In this document: in pieces, positions 1-6,392 of the stretch | How positions within the stretch are numbered: the first letter of the stretch is position 1 | Layout: each line of letters starts with the position of its first letter | Assembly (NCBI GenBank): GCA_039715165.1 | Contig: JBDLHX010000096.1 | Location: 1-8,628 of the forward strand | Direction of reading: 5' to 3' | Length of the DNA: 8,628 bases | DNA from: JAHEEL01 sp039715165 | GTDB taxonomy: Bacteria; Actinomycetota; Acidimicrobiia; Spongiisociales; UBA5794 | Made by a program: the position numbers and the translations under genes | Notes under the pieces: model-generated | Seen by the model: only the letters and a program-made list of their open reading frames with translations | What the model was told of the DNA's origin: nothing | The model's database searches: none

Positions 1-93
1 TTTCTTGGCGGCGGGCTTCTTCGCCGTCGTCGCCTTCTTGGCGGCGGGCTTCTTCGCCGGGGTCTTCTTGGGTGTCGGCTTCTTCGTGGCCAC
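1..93 (-). CDS. N-terminus of a protein with a Lys/Ala/Pro-rich basic leader (partial)
   Basis: Only the first 31 codons are inside the window; the gene runs off the left edge. The GTG at 93-91 is the first possible start, because a TGA lies in frame two codons upstream. The visible residues are almost only Lys, Ala, Pro and Thr, with repeated AKKPAAKK blocks at residues 13-20 and 24-31, so the segment is strongly basic and surely disordered. Such leaders occur in actinobacterial HU-like and histone H1-like nucleoid proteins and in some DksA/TraR or CarD-type transcription regulators. The defining domain lies outside the window, so no function is assigned. It follows disA in the same orientation after a 71-bp gap and could be co-transcribed or have its own promoter. 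No strong ribosome-binding site is visible. Confidence 0.7.
   Translation of the reverse strand, partial: MATKKPTPKKTPAKKPAAKKATTAKKPAAKK
2..59. repeat. 25-bp direct repeat, period 33 bp, inside a coding leader
   Basis: Positions 2-26 and 35-59 are identical over 25 bases. The 33-bp period equals 11 codons and encodes the repeated AKKPAAKK block of the partial left-edge gene. Identity at the DNA level suggests recent duplication or slippage within the low-complexity leader. Confidence 0.75.
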
Positions 94-164
94 GTATCAC
101 TCTGGGTCGCGAAGCCGTGAGTGTACCGGCTGCGCTACGAATACCTGCCTGAGCGATCCGACGG

Positions 165-1226
165 TCAATCCTCGAGGTGCGGAGTGAGAACGCCGTTTCC
201 CTGGTCGAGATAGGCTCGGATCCTCGCGGCGCGCCGCGGACCGACGCCCTCGACCTCGTCGAGTTCTTCGACCGTCGCAGTGAGAAGGCGACGATAGGTT
301 CCGAATCGCTTCTGCAGCCGGTCGCGCACCGAATTCGGAATGCGGGGAACCGCGGCAAGCGCACGAACGCCGCGCGGGCTCACTTCCGGGTCGAGTGGCA
401 CGAGCCCGAGAGCCTCACCAACGCGGGCGGTGTGATAGAGATCCTCGATCGATATTTCATCGAGGCGTTTCACGACCGTCGAACCCCTTCGCGGCTTGCG
501 CGACTGGTAATCGGCATTCACCAGGTCGACGAGATCCACGACGCCCTCGGCGACGTCGGATGCCTGGAGCCGGACGAGCGGTGCCTCATCTCCGAGCTCA
601 ATCGCAATCAGTTCGAGTTCGTCGACGTGACGCAATACCAGAGCCGCTCGCTGAATGACCTTGACCGCGTCGCGCATCGTGACGATGTCGTCGACCTCGT
701 AGAGCGAGAGCCGCTCGACGGCAGCGTCCAGGCGGCGACGGAGGCGCTCGAGGGACTGGAGCCGCTGGTTCGCTTCGGCGAAGAGCGCCGTCGGCGACTG
801 CAACACGAACTTCTGATCCCCCACGTAGAGAACCGCCAGGTCGCGTCCCTCCTCGCTGACGGCGAGCACCGGCAGTCCGGTTTGTGACCCAAGCCGGTCC
901 GCCGTGCGGAACCGTGTACCCGTCTCGTCGGTCGGGATCCGGGGATCGGGGATGAAATGCACATTTGCGCGTGTGATCGTGTTCACGGAGTCATCGACGA
1001 CGATGCCGCCGTCCATCTTTGCGAGCTCTGCGATCCGCTGCGCGGTCACCGGCACGTCGGAGAGCCGGAAGCCACCGGTGCAGAGATCATCGATCTGGCT
1101 GCTCGAACCGAGCACCAGAAGCACACCAGTCCGCTGTCGAAAGATCAGCTCAGCCGCGTCGCGCAGCGTCGACCCAGGGGCAAAGCGACGAAGGACGTCG
1201 ACTGGAAGCGGCGGCTGGAGTTTCAT
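165..1226 (-). CDS. disA: DNA integrity scanning protein DisA, diadenylate cyclase family, with variant active-site motifs
   Basis: DisA is an octameric DNA-scanning protein that makes cyclic di-AMP from two ATP and slows when bound to branched DNA. At 353 aa the length is normal for the family. The N-terminal cyclase (DAC) domain spans about residues 10-150, with GGF at 51-53 and the ELAKMDG stretch at 67-73. A helical spine covers about 155-290. The C-terminal helix-hairpin-helix DNA-binding region follows at about 305-340, including EVEGVGPRRA at 324-333. The two catalytic signatures differ from the usual forms: DGA is DGG (72-74) and GTRHRTAER is GTRFRTADR (103-111). The catalytic Asp and both Arg of the second motif remain. 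Whether cyclase activity is full, altered or lost cannot be told from sequence. The ATG at 1226 is the only good start, since a TAG lies five codons upstream; no clear ribosome-binding site precedes it. It lies 49 bp after radA, as in many Gram-positive genomes. Confidence 0.96.
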   Translation of the reverse strand: MKLQPPLPVDVLRRFAPGSTLRDAAELIFRQRTGVLLVLGSSSQIDDLCTGGFRLSDVPVTAQRIAELAKMDGGIVVDDSVNTITRANVHFIPDPRIPTDETGTRFRTADRLGSQTGLPVLAVSEEGRDLAVLYVGDQKFVLQSPTALFAEANQRLQSLERLRRRLDAAVERLSLYEVDDIVTMRDAVKVIQRAALVLRHVDELELIAIELGDEAPLVRLQASDVAEGVVDLVDLVNADYQSRKPRRGSTVVKRLDEISIEDLYHTARVGEALGLVPLDPEVSPRGVRALAAVPRIPNSVRDRLQKRFGTYRRLLTATVEELDEVEGVGPRRAARIRAYLDQGNGVLTPHLED

Positions 1227-1275
1227 CCGCAGGCAAGGCTAGTCCAAACCGCAGAGGGGTCGCGCATGTCGACGA

Positions 1276-2601
1276 TCAACCGATACCCATCGGCACGGCC
1301 CGGAGATCCGGCTCCGAGCCAACCACCCGAGGATGTAGTCCGAGTTCGGCAACAACACCGGCGAGGTCCTGATGCTTCGCTCCTCCGATAATCCGATCGA
1401 CGCCCAGGCGTGCTGCCTCGGCCCTGCGACGGCTCTCCTGGTTCACCGCCCGGACCTCGCCCGTGAGGCCGACCTCACCCCATGCCGCGACAGACCCGAC
1501 GGGGATGTCGACGATCGCCGACACAACCGCAAGAGCGATCGGAAGGTCGGCCGCCGGCTCTCTGATCGACACGCCGCCCATTGCCGCGACATGGATCTCG
1601 GTCTTGTCGAGCGGGATCCGGACGTGGCGCTCGATGGCAGCGAGGATCTGGTGGACACGCGCCACGGGGAGGCCCTTCACGCTCCGGCGAGGCTGAGCCG
1701 CGCTCGTCGGTACGGCGAGTGCCTGCATCTCAACGAGCAGCGATCTCCGGCCATCCACTGCGGGGAAGAGCACGCTTCCGGTACGCGTCCCTCCGCGCTC
1801 CCCCACCAGCGCTGCGCTCGGATCGTCGACCGGAGCGAGCCCTCGCCCGGTCATTTCGAAGACACCGACCTCATCCACCGAGCCGAAGCGGTTCTTCTGT
1901 CCCCGGAGGAACCGCAGGTTGCGGTGCGAATCGCCGTCGAGAGCGAGCACAACATCGACCATGTGCTCGAGACTCTTCGGGCCGGCGATCGCGCCGTCCT
2001 TCGTGACATGACCGATGAGGAGAAGGGCAACGCCCGCCAGCTTCGCGACGCGGATGAGGTGAGCGGCGGCCTCACGGACACCCGAGGGAGAACCGACGCC
2101 TCCGCCAACTCCGGTGACCGTTTGGATCGAATCGACCACGACGAGTGAGTAGTCGCCGCTTCCGATGAGGGTGACAAGCCGCTCGACATCGGACTCTGTC
2201 GAGACGAGCAGCCCCTCACCGCCCGCCTCGATGCGTCGAGCCCTCAACCCGATCTGTCCCGTTGACTCCTCCCCGGTCGCGATGAGCACCCGGCTGCCGC
2301 CGGCACCGAGCGCCGAACCGAGCTGGAGCACGAGCGTCGACTTCCCGATGCCCGGAGAACCACCCAGGAGCATCACCGACCCCGGGACGATTCCGCCTCC
2401 GAGAACCCGGTCGAACTCCGCGATGCCCGTCTCGAGGCGGTTGATGGGTCTCGCCGAGATGGTCGCGATGGGTGTGGGCGGGTCCGCCCCGTCGACGGCG
2501 CCGTGTGTCTCGGTCAGCGTGCCGGATTCCCGGCATTGAGGACAGAACCCCATCCAACGACTCGTGCGGTACGAGCACTCTGTGCAACGGTATTCGATCA
2601 T
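1276..2601 (-). CDS. radA: DNA repair protein RadA (branch-migration helicase)
   Basis: RadA (Sms) is a RecA-like ATPase that drives branch migration of recombination intermediates. Numbering from the chosen ATG gives 441 aa. A C4 zinc finger uses Cys6, Cys9, Cys20 and Cys23. The RecA core has Walker A GGSPGIGKST at 80-89, GEES at 110-113 and Walker B VVVDS at 154-158. The RadA-specific KNRFG motif is at 236-240. The C-terminal Lon-like domain, about 280-441, contains GGVSIREPAADL at 342-353 and, as usual in RadA, appears to lack protease catalytic residues. I chose the ATG at 2601 because the zinc finger starts five residues later, as expected near this family's N-terminus. An in-frame ATG at 2640 would add 13 residues, and a GTG three codons upstream is also possible. 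No convincing Shine-Dalgarno sequence separates these. It is the first gene of a radA-disA unit. Confidence 0.96.
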   Translation of the reverse strand: MIEYRCTECSYRTSRWMGFCPQCRESGTLTETHGAVDGADPPTPIATISARPINRLETGIAEFDRVLGGGIVPGSVMLLGGSPGIGKSTLVLQLGSALGAGGSRVLIATGEESTGQIGLRARRIEAGGEGLLVSTESDVERLVTLIGSGDYSLVVVDSIQTVTGVGGGVGSPSGVREAAAHLIRVAKLAGVALLLIGHVTKDGAIAGPKSLEHMVDVVLALDGDSHRNLRFLRGQKNRFGSVDEVGVFEMTGRGLAPVDDPSAALVGERGGTRTGSVLFPAVDGRRSLLVEMQALAVPTSAAQPRRSVKGLPVARVHQILAAIERHVRIPLDKTEIHVAAMGGVSIREPAADLPIALAVVSAIVDIPVGSVAAWGEVGLTGEVRAVNQESRRRAEAARLGVDRIIGGAKHQDLAGVVAELGLHPRVVGSEPDLRAVPMGIG

Positions 2602-2633
2602 GCCGCACACGCTACGAAACGGCTGTGACAGAA

Positions 2634-2669
2634 AAGACACAAGAGCGTCCCTTCTGCTACTTGTGTCTT
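2634..2669 (-). terminator. Candidate intrinsic terminator after the 40-codon membrane-protein gene
   Basis: A perfect 10-bp inverted repeat has arms AAGACACAAG (2634-2643) and CTTGTGTCTT (2660-2669) around a 16-base loop. Read on the minus strand, the second arm runs into a T-rich stretch (TTTTCTGT). It lies 17 bp past the stop of the small gene ending at 2686 and before radA, so it could separate the two transcripts. The stem is only 40% GC and the loop is long, so termination may be weak. One arm is also part of the heptamer repeat block, so the pairing could be a by-product of that repeat. Confidence 0.4.
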
Positions 2670-2683
2670 GCTACTTGCTACTG
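2656..2683 (-). repeat. Heptamer repeat block (AAGTAGC-type units)
   Basis: Read on the minus strand from 2683 down to 2656, four in-phase 7-base units occur: CAGTAGC, AAGTAGC, AAGACAC, AAGTAGC. An inverted copy of the third unit plus three bases lies at 2634-2643. The block sits in the non-coding gap between radA and the small membrane-protein gene. Its base composition is lower in GC than the flanking genes. Nothing shows that it encodes protein. Confidence 0.55.
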
Positions 2684-2685
2684 CG

Positions 2686-2808
2686 TCAGCGGCGGCGCTT
2701 GATCGCCCAGTACACCACGGCCGCGATGAGGAAGAGGAGGAAGAACGCACCGAAGATGTTCCAGGCCGTCCAGGGCTCGGCTTCACGAACAGTGGCGATA
2801 AGCAGCAT
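2686..2808 (-). CDS. Small single-pass membrane protein, 40 aa, unknown function
   Basis: The ORF from the ATG at 2808 to a TGA ending at 2686 encodes 40 residues. A short N-terminus (with EAEPWTAW at residues 9-16) is followed by one hydrophobic span at about residues 17-36 (FGAFFLLFLIAAVVYW at 19-34), and the chain ends in IKRRR. By the positive-inside rule the C-terminus should be cytoplasmic. I do not recognise a family. Support for a real gene is the clean membrane-helix pattern ending in a basic tail, a terminator-like inverted repeat downstream, and a TATTGT -10-like hexamer exactly seven bases before the ATG, the spacing expected of a leaderless actinobacterial transcript. There is no ribosome-binding site. 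A GTG three codons upstream is an alternative start. It is divergent from the zinc ribbon gene and 84 bp upstream of radA. The same frame stays open further upstream, but that part is antisense to the neighbour and reads like non-coding shadow. Confidence 0.55.
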   Translation of the reverse strand: MLLIATVREAEPWTAWNIFGAFFLLFLIAAVVYWAIKRRR

Positions 2809-2857
2809 TCGTGCCACAATACTGGAGAGACAACCCCTCTCGGAAGACGGCGCTCGA
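2809..2857. promoter_or_regulatory. Divergent promoter region between the small membrane-protein gene and the zinc ribbon gene
   Basis: This 49-bp spacer separates two divergent starts. On the minus strand TATTGT (2821-2816) fits a -10 hexamer placed to start transcription at the ATG at 2808. On the plus strand CACAAT (2815-2820) overlaps it and could serve the gene at 2858. A GGAAG at 2842-2846, eleven bases before that ATG, is a weak ribosome-binding site. No good -35 element is visible for either direction, so both assignments are tentative. Confidence 0.35.
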
Positions 2858-3727
2858 ATGGACCAGGACAAGTCTGAATTTGATGATCTCTTCGAGCCCT
2901 TCGAGCTCGGAGACACTCCCCCGGAGCAGGAGAAGCCCCGTCGAAAGCCAGCGCCCAAGGAGACACCAACCACCGTGGCGGACACGGGGCCGGTACCCGT
3001 GGCATCTCCCGACATCGCAGCGATACCGTGCCCGTCGTGCGGATCCCCGAACCCCGAGTACAACCGCCACTGCGAGCAGTGCGGGGCACGGTTGAGCCAG
3101 GATCCCCTCCCCGTCGCACCGGCGCCGAATCTCCGTACCTCCCCCGGTGGCCGCGCCCTCGGCGTCCTCGGAGCAGTCGTGCTTCTCATCGCTCTCGCCG
3201 CTCTCATCTTCAACGTCTTCCGGGGCGGGGAAGAGACCGCCAGCAGCACGTCGTCGACAACCTCGTCGACGACCGTGCCCGCCGCAGCTGTGGAGATCTT
3301 CCCTGTCTCGGCCGAGGCGAGTTCATTCCTCAACGGTCATGAGCCCGAGAGCCTGATCGACGGCGACGACTCGACCGACTGGAACGACGCGAGTGCGAAG
3401 GGTCTCGACGCGTGGATCACGTTCACGTTCTCGCCGCCGGTTCGTATCACCGAGATCAGGCTGCAGAATCTCCTCGATGACGAGCGATTCAAGAGGAACT
3501 ACAAGATCCAGGGCTACATCATCACAACCGATGACCTAGCGATGGAGGTCTCGGGACGCATGCAGAACACGAACGATCCACAGCACATCCCGATTGCCAG
3601 CCTCGGAACGAGGGAGCTGACGATCCAGGTGAAAAGCACGTACCCGGGCGAGGCCGTCGACGACAACGTGCCCTACAACGAACTCGCGCTCCAAGCGGTC
3701 CGGTTCTTCGGGAGTGATGCCCCCTGA
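2858..3727 (+). CDS. Zinc ribbon-transmembrane-discoidin-like domain protein
   Basis: This 289-aa protein has four parts. Residues 1-55 are an acidic then Pro/Lys-rich disordered leader. Residues 58-75 form a double-CxxC zinc ribbon (Cys58, Cys61, Cys72, Cys75). Residues 99-121 are one membrane helix (GVLGAVVLLIALAALIF at 102-118). After a Ser/Thr-rich linker (129-140), residues about 146-286 form a beta-rich domain resembling discoidin/F5-8C or the NADase-type glycan-binding domain, with SLIDGDDSTDW at 165-175 and ITFTFSPPVRITEIRLQN at 187-204. The expected topology puts the zinc ribbon in the cytoplasm and the beta domain outside. From family knowledge the outer domain probably binds a glycan or other surface ligand; the ligand is unknown. 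The ATG at 2858 is chosen because earlier in-frame codons run through the divergent spacer and the small gene on the other strand. The gene stands alone, convergent with the transporter operon. Confidence 0.88.
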   Translation: MDQDKSEFDDLFEPFELGDTPPEQEKPRRKPAPKETPTTVADTGPVPVASPDIAAIPCPSCGSPNPEYNRHCEQCGARLSQDPLPVAPAPNLRTSPGGRALGVLGAVVLLIALAALIFNVFRGGEETASSTSSTTSSTTVPAAAVEIFPVSAEASSFLNGHEPESLIDGDDSTDWNDASAKGLDAWITFTFSPPVRITEIRLQNLLDDERFKRNYKIQGYIITTDDLAMEVSGRMQNTNDPQHIPIASLGTRELTIQVKSTYPGEAVDDNVPYNELALQAVRFFGSDAP

Positions 3728-3904
3728 GCTGAGCGACGACCATGTGGCCGGCGCTTGTCGGGTTCTGGTCGACCATGGGGTGGAGCTCGTGATCACCAGC
3801 GGCAGTTGAGGGTTCTCCCTCCCCGGTCCTCTCTGACGGGCGGCCCGACCCTCTCGCTGGGACCGTGGAGACAGGCCCGATCCGTCCGCATCAACCGTCA
3901 ATTG

Positions 3905-3929
3905 AGGGCCGAGGGACGCGTGCGGCCCT
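3905..3929. terminator. GC-rich hairpin just past the transporter operon
   Basis: A perfect 7-bp inverted repeat, AGGGCCG (3905-3911) and CGGCCCT (3923-3929) with an 11-base loop, begins one base after the stop codon of permease 2. Its place at the end of the minus-strand operon, in a convergent spacer, suits a terminator or a 3'-end stabiliser. Neither strand has a T-run after it, so it is not a classical intrinsic terminator. Confidence 0.35.
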
Positions 3930-3930
3930 T

Positions 3931-5262
3931 CTAGCCGCCCTCTCCCTTGCGATAGCGTTGGCCGTCGGCTGCCGGCATCCGGAGCCGTTGGGTGGCGAAG
4001 ATCAGAAGCCCGAGCACTGCAATGTGCGGGGTGATCTTGGGAAGCTGGTTGGGTACCGAATTGGTGCTCAAGTACCAGACGAGGACCAACGTCGCGCTGA
4101 CGCCGATCCAACTGGCGGCCTTCGCCTTGCGCAGGTAGAGCGCACGGAACAGAAGGACCGCAAGTCCGAAGACGATCAGTAGCAAGAGGGCGTGAGCGGC
4201 TCTCGGATCGCGCAGTCGCAGTGTCTCGGCGAAGCCGAACAGCAAGCCTCCGAGTGCAGTCCCGACCGGACGCCAGTTGCCGAAGATCATCGTGGCAAGG
4301 CCGATGAAACCTTTGCCCAGCGTCTGACCTTCGCGGTACAAACCGGACAGCTGAACAGCCAGGAACCCGCCTCCGAAGCCGGCAAGGGCGCCACCGATGG
4401 CGACTCCGAAGTACTTGTACTTATAGACGTTGACGCCGAGCGAATCGGCCGCATGTGGGTTCTCGCCACAGCTGCGGAGCCGGAGACCAAATGACGTCTT
4501 CCACAGCAACCAGGTGGCGGCGGGCACGATCAGGATTGCCACCAGAGTGAGCCAGGACATCCCCGACGTGAAGCCGCGCATGATGCCCGCAAGATCGGAG
4601 ACGAAGAACCAGTTCCAGCTCTCTATGCGTCCGAGGATGTCGGGACTCTGCCAGCCAAACACTATCCCGCCGGAGAGGACCGGGATGCTGAAGCTGCTGA
4701 CGCCGACGATTGTGGGCGACTGAGTGATCGACCCGCCACGATCGGGGAAATGGATGCTCGACAGGAACCGGGTTATTCCAGGGGCCATGAGGTTGATGGC
4801 GACACCGGCAATGATGTGGTCAACGTTGAACGTGACGGTGGCTAGGGCGAGCAGCAGGCCGCCGAGGGAGCCGGCAATGGCGGCGATAACCATGCCCCAC
4901 CACGGTCCGTAGAGCAACGTGCCGAAGGCACCAAACCAGGTGCCGAGCACGAGCATTCCCTCGAGGCCGATATTCACGATGCCGGTCCTCTCGGAGAAGA
5001 TGCCGCCGAGCCCGGCCATGATGATCGGTACCGACCATGCCAGCGCGATGATCCAGGTGCCACTTGAAGTGAGGTCGCTGGTCTCCAGCTTGGCGAACTG
5101 CTGGGTCAACGACAGCAGGAACACGATGCCGAGTGCGGCAAGGATCCAATTCCGTGCTGACAGCGTGCTTACTCGTCCGAGGACTGAACTCTGGCCGATG
5201 CCTCTCGTGAATCGCTTCCAGCCTGTTGTTAGATCCGGCGAAGGTCGCGGCCCGCCACTCAT
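3931..5262 (-). CDS. BMP-type (nucleoside) ABC transporter permease 2, NupQ-like
   Basis: This 443-aa inner-membrane protein belongs to the permease family of sugar and nucleoside importers (BPD_transp_2) and would form the channel with permease 1. Family marks are GIVNIGLEGMLVLG at 94-107 and the ATPase-contact loop FGLRLRSCGENPHAADSLG at 258-276. I estimate 12-13 hydrophobic spans, at about 38-53, 69-90, 101-118, 121-144, 147-166, 190-204, 236-256, 284-305, 312-328, 331-348, 357-378, 384-400 and 411-425. Compared with NupQ of Bacillus subtilis it has an extra cytoplasmic N-terminus of about 37 residues and a C-terminal extension with two more spans and a basic tail (RMPAADGQRYRKG at 428-440). 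From memory this tail is common in actinobacterial members. The ATG overlaps the stop of permease 1 by four bases (ATGA), behind a strong ribosome-binding site. It is the last gene of the operon. Confidence 0.92.
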   Translation of the reverse strand: MSGGPRPSPDLTTGWKRFTRGIGQSSVLGRVSTLSARNWILAALGIVFLLSLTQQFAKLETSDLTSSGTWIIALAWSVPIIMAGLGGIFSERTGIVNIGLEGMLVLGTWFGAFGTLLYGPWWGMVIAAIAGSLGGLLLALATVTFNVDHIIAGVAINLMAPGITRFLSSIHFPDRGGSITQSPTIVGVSSFSIPVLSGGIVFGWQSPDILGRIESWNWFFVSDLAGIMRGFTSGMSWLTLVAILIVPAATWLLWKTSFGLRLRSCGENPHAADSLGVNVYKYKYFGVAIGGALAGFGGGFLAVQLSGLYREGQTLGKGFIGLATMIFGNWRPVGTALGGLLFGFAETLRLRDPRAAHALLLLIVFGLAVLLFRALYLRKAKAASWIGVSATLVLVWYLSTNSVPNQLPKITPHIAVLGLLIFATQRLRMPAADGQRYRKGEGG

Positions 5263-6392
5263 GACGCACCTCCCTCTTCGACGGAGACTTGGTCTGGGGG
5301 CTTGGCGGCGGCAGTGGCCGCAGCAGCGGCACTCGCCTCTTCTGCACGGCGCTTGCGTTCGACCACCGCATAGGCAACGACCGCAGCCAGGATGATCACG
5401 CCCTGCATGATGGCGACGATCTCACGGGGAGCGTCGCCTCGCACTTCAAGCACACCGGACGCTCGGTCTAGCCACCCGAAGACAAACGCACCGATGGCGA
5501 TGCCTACGGCATGGTTCCGACCGAGCAGCGCAACCGCTATGCCGGCAAAACCAAGCTGCTGGGTGAAGCGAAGGTTGTAGGCGTGAGAGCTGCCGAGCAA
5601 CTCGGGCAGGCCTACGAGGCCGGCAACCGCGCCGCCGAGCACCATGGCCGTCATGATCATCTTCTTGGGGTCGGTACCGCTCGCTGTCGCGGCCGTGGGG
5701 TTCTCTCCCGACGCTCTCAGGTCGTAACCGATGCGGGTCCGGTTGATCAGCACGTGATAGACAACACCCACGACTACGGCGACGAGGATGAATCCCCAGA
5801 GTTCGACCCGCTTGATGTCACGAGTGAAGACCTCGACCCAGCCATTGAGCGACGGCATCCAACCGCTCTCTGGTATTGCCTTGAGAGCTGTGTCGAGGCT
5901 GGCATCGGGGACATCCCAGACACTGAGAAGATAGGAGACGACGCCGGCCACCGCGATAGCGTTGAGCATGATGGTCGAGATGACCTCATGTACGTTGCGG
6001 GTGACCTTGAGGAAGCCGGCAAGCCCGGACCAGAAGGCTCCGACGGCCATGGCAGTCAAGATGATGACCAACACGTGGAGCACCGGCGGCAGGTTGATTT
6101 CGGCGCCGACCTTGGCAGCGATGATCGCTGCCAGCACGTATTGCCCCTCGATACCAATATTGAATAGGTTCATCCGGAACCCGATGGCGACTGCGATGCC
6201 GGACAGGTACAACGGAGTCGCTCTGTTGAGCGTCTCGATGATCGTCTCGAGCCGGGTCCCGAACTCCCACATGTTGCTGTAGGCGCTAAATGGGTTGGCC
6301 CCGGCAATGAGGAGTACTAACGACGAGATGATCAGGGCTACGCCGACTGCGGCGAGGGGGGCTGCCAGGACGTAGAAGAGTTTCTTGCTCAC
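5259..6392 (-). CDS. BMP-type (nucleoside) ABC transporter permease 1, NupP-like
   Basis: This 377-aa inner-membrane permease of the BPD_transp_2 family is the expected partner of permease 2. Marks are FNIGIEGQYVLAA at 77-89 and the ATPase-contact loop GYDLRASGENPTAATASG at 222-239. Hydrophobic spans lie at about 6-30, 58-73, 82-98, 104-126, 135-157, 197-215, 246-266, 278-291, 294-310 and 324-345. After the last span comes a charged ERKRRAEEAS segment and an Ala-rich, probably disordered tail to residue 377. The start is a GTG at 6392 in a GTGA overlap with the ATPase stop, eight bases after AGGGAGGT. The substrate is inferred to be nucleosides from the neighbouring binding protein, and is not shown by the permease itself. 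Confidence 0.93.
   Translation of the reverse strand: MSKKLFYVLAAPLAAVGVALIISSLVLLIAGANPFSAYSNMWEFGTRLETIIETLNRATPLYLSGIAVAIGFRMNLFNIGIEGQYVLAAIIAAKVGAEINLPPVLHVLVIILTAMAVGAFWSGLAGFLKVTRNVHEVISTIMLNAIAVAGVVSYLLSVWDVPDASLDTALKAIPESGWMPSLNGWVEVFTRDIKRVELWGFILVAVVVGVVYHVLINRTRIGYDLRASGENPTAATASGTDPKKMIMTAMVLGGAVAGLVGLPELLGSSHAYNLRFTQQLGFAGIAVALLGRNHAVGIAIGAFVFGWLDRASGVLEVRGDAPREIVAIMQGVIILAAVVAYAVVERKRRAEEASAAAAATAAAKPPDQVSVEEGGAS
5268..5275 (-). promoter_or_regulatory. Strong ribosome-binding site for permease 2
   Basis: AGGGAGGT lies five bases before the permease 2 ATG, inside the last codons of permease 1, where it encodes part of the EEGG near its C-terminus. It fixes the start in the ATGA overlap and suggests efficient reinitiation. 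Confidence 0.8.

Noticed and set aside
120..168. Promoter-like hexamers TTGACC (168-163) and TACACT (125-120) on the minus strand before the left-edge gene
   Set aside because: They are 37 bases apart, far too wide for a -35/-10 pair, and neither has a good partner.
290..300. Degenerate second Walker A of the ATPase as a sign of a broken gene
   Set aside because: The mapped DNA lies in the 6389-7918 gene (residues 290-300 of that protein); GxxGxGQ in the second half is normal for sugar and nucleoside-type double ATPases.
177..887. 236-codon open frame on the plus strand opposite disA
   Set aside because: It is antisense to a clearly recognised gene and has no domain pattern; long antisense frames are common in GC-rich coding DNA.
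1372..2148. 258-codon open frame on the plus strand opposite radA
   Set aside because: Antisense shadow of radA, rich in Arg, Asp and His with no recognisable motif or ribosome-binding site.
2602..2640. Longer RadA start at the ATG at 2640
   Set aside because: It would add 13 residues before the zinc finger without a better ribosome-binding site; possible but less likely than the ATG at 2601.
2686..3333. 215-codon minus-strand frame that contains the 40-residue protein at its end
   Set aside because: The upstream 175 codons are antisense to the zinc ribbon gene and low-complexity; only the last 40 codons look like a protein.
5511..6167. 218-codon open frame on the plus strand opposite permease 1
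   Set aside because: Antisense shadow of a membrane-protein gene; its composition mirrors the hydrophobic codons of the other strand.
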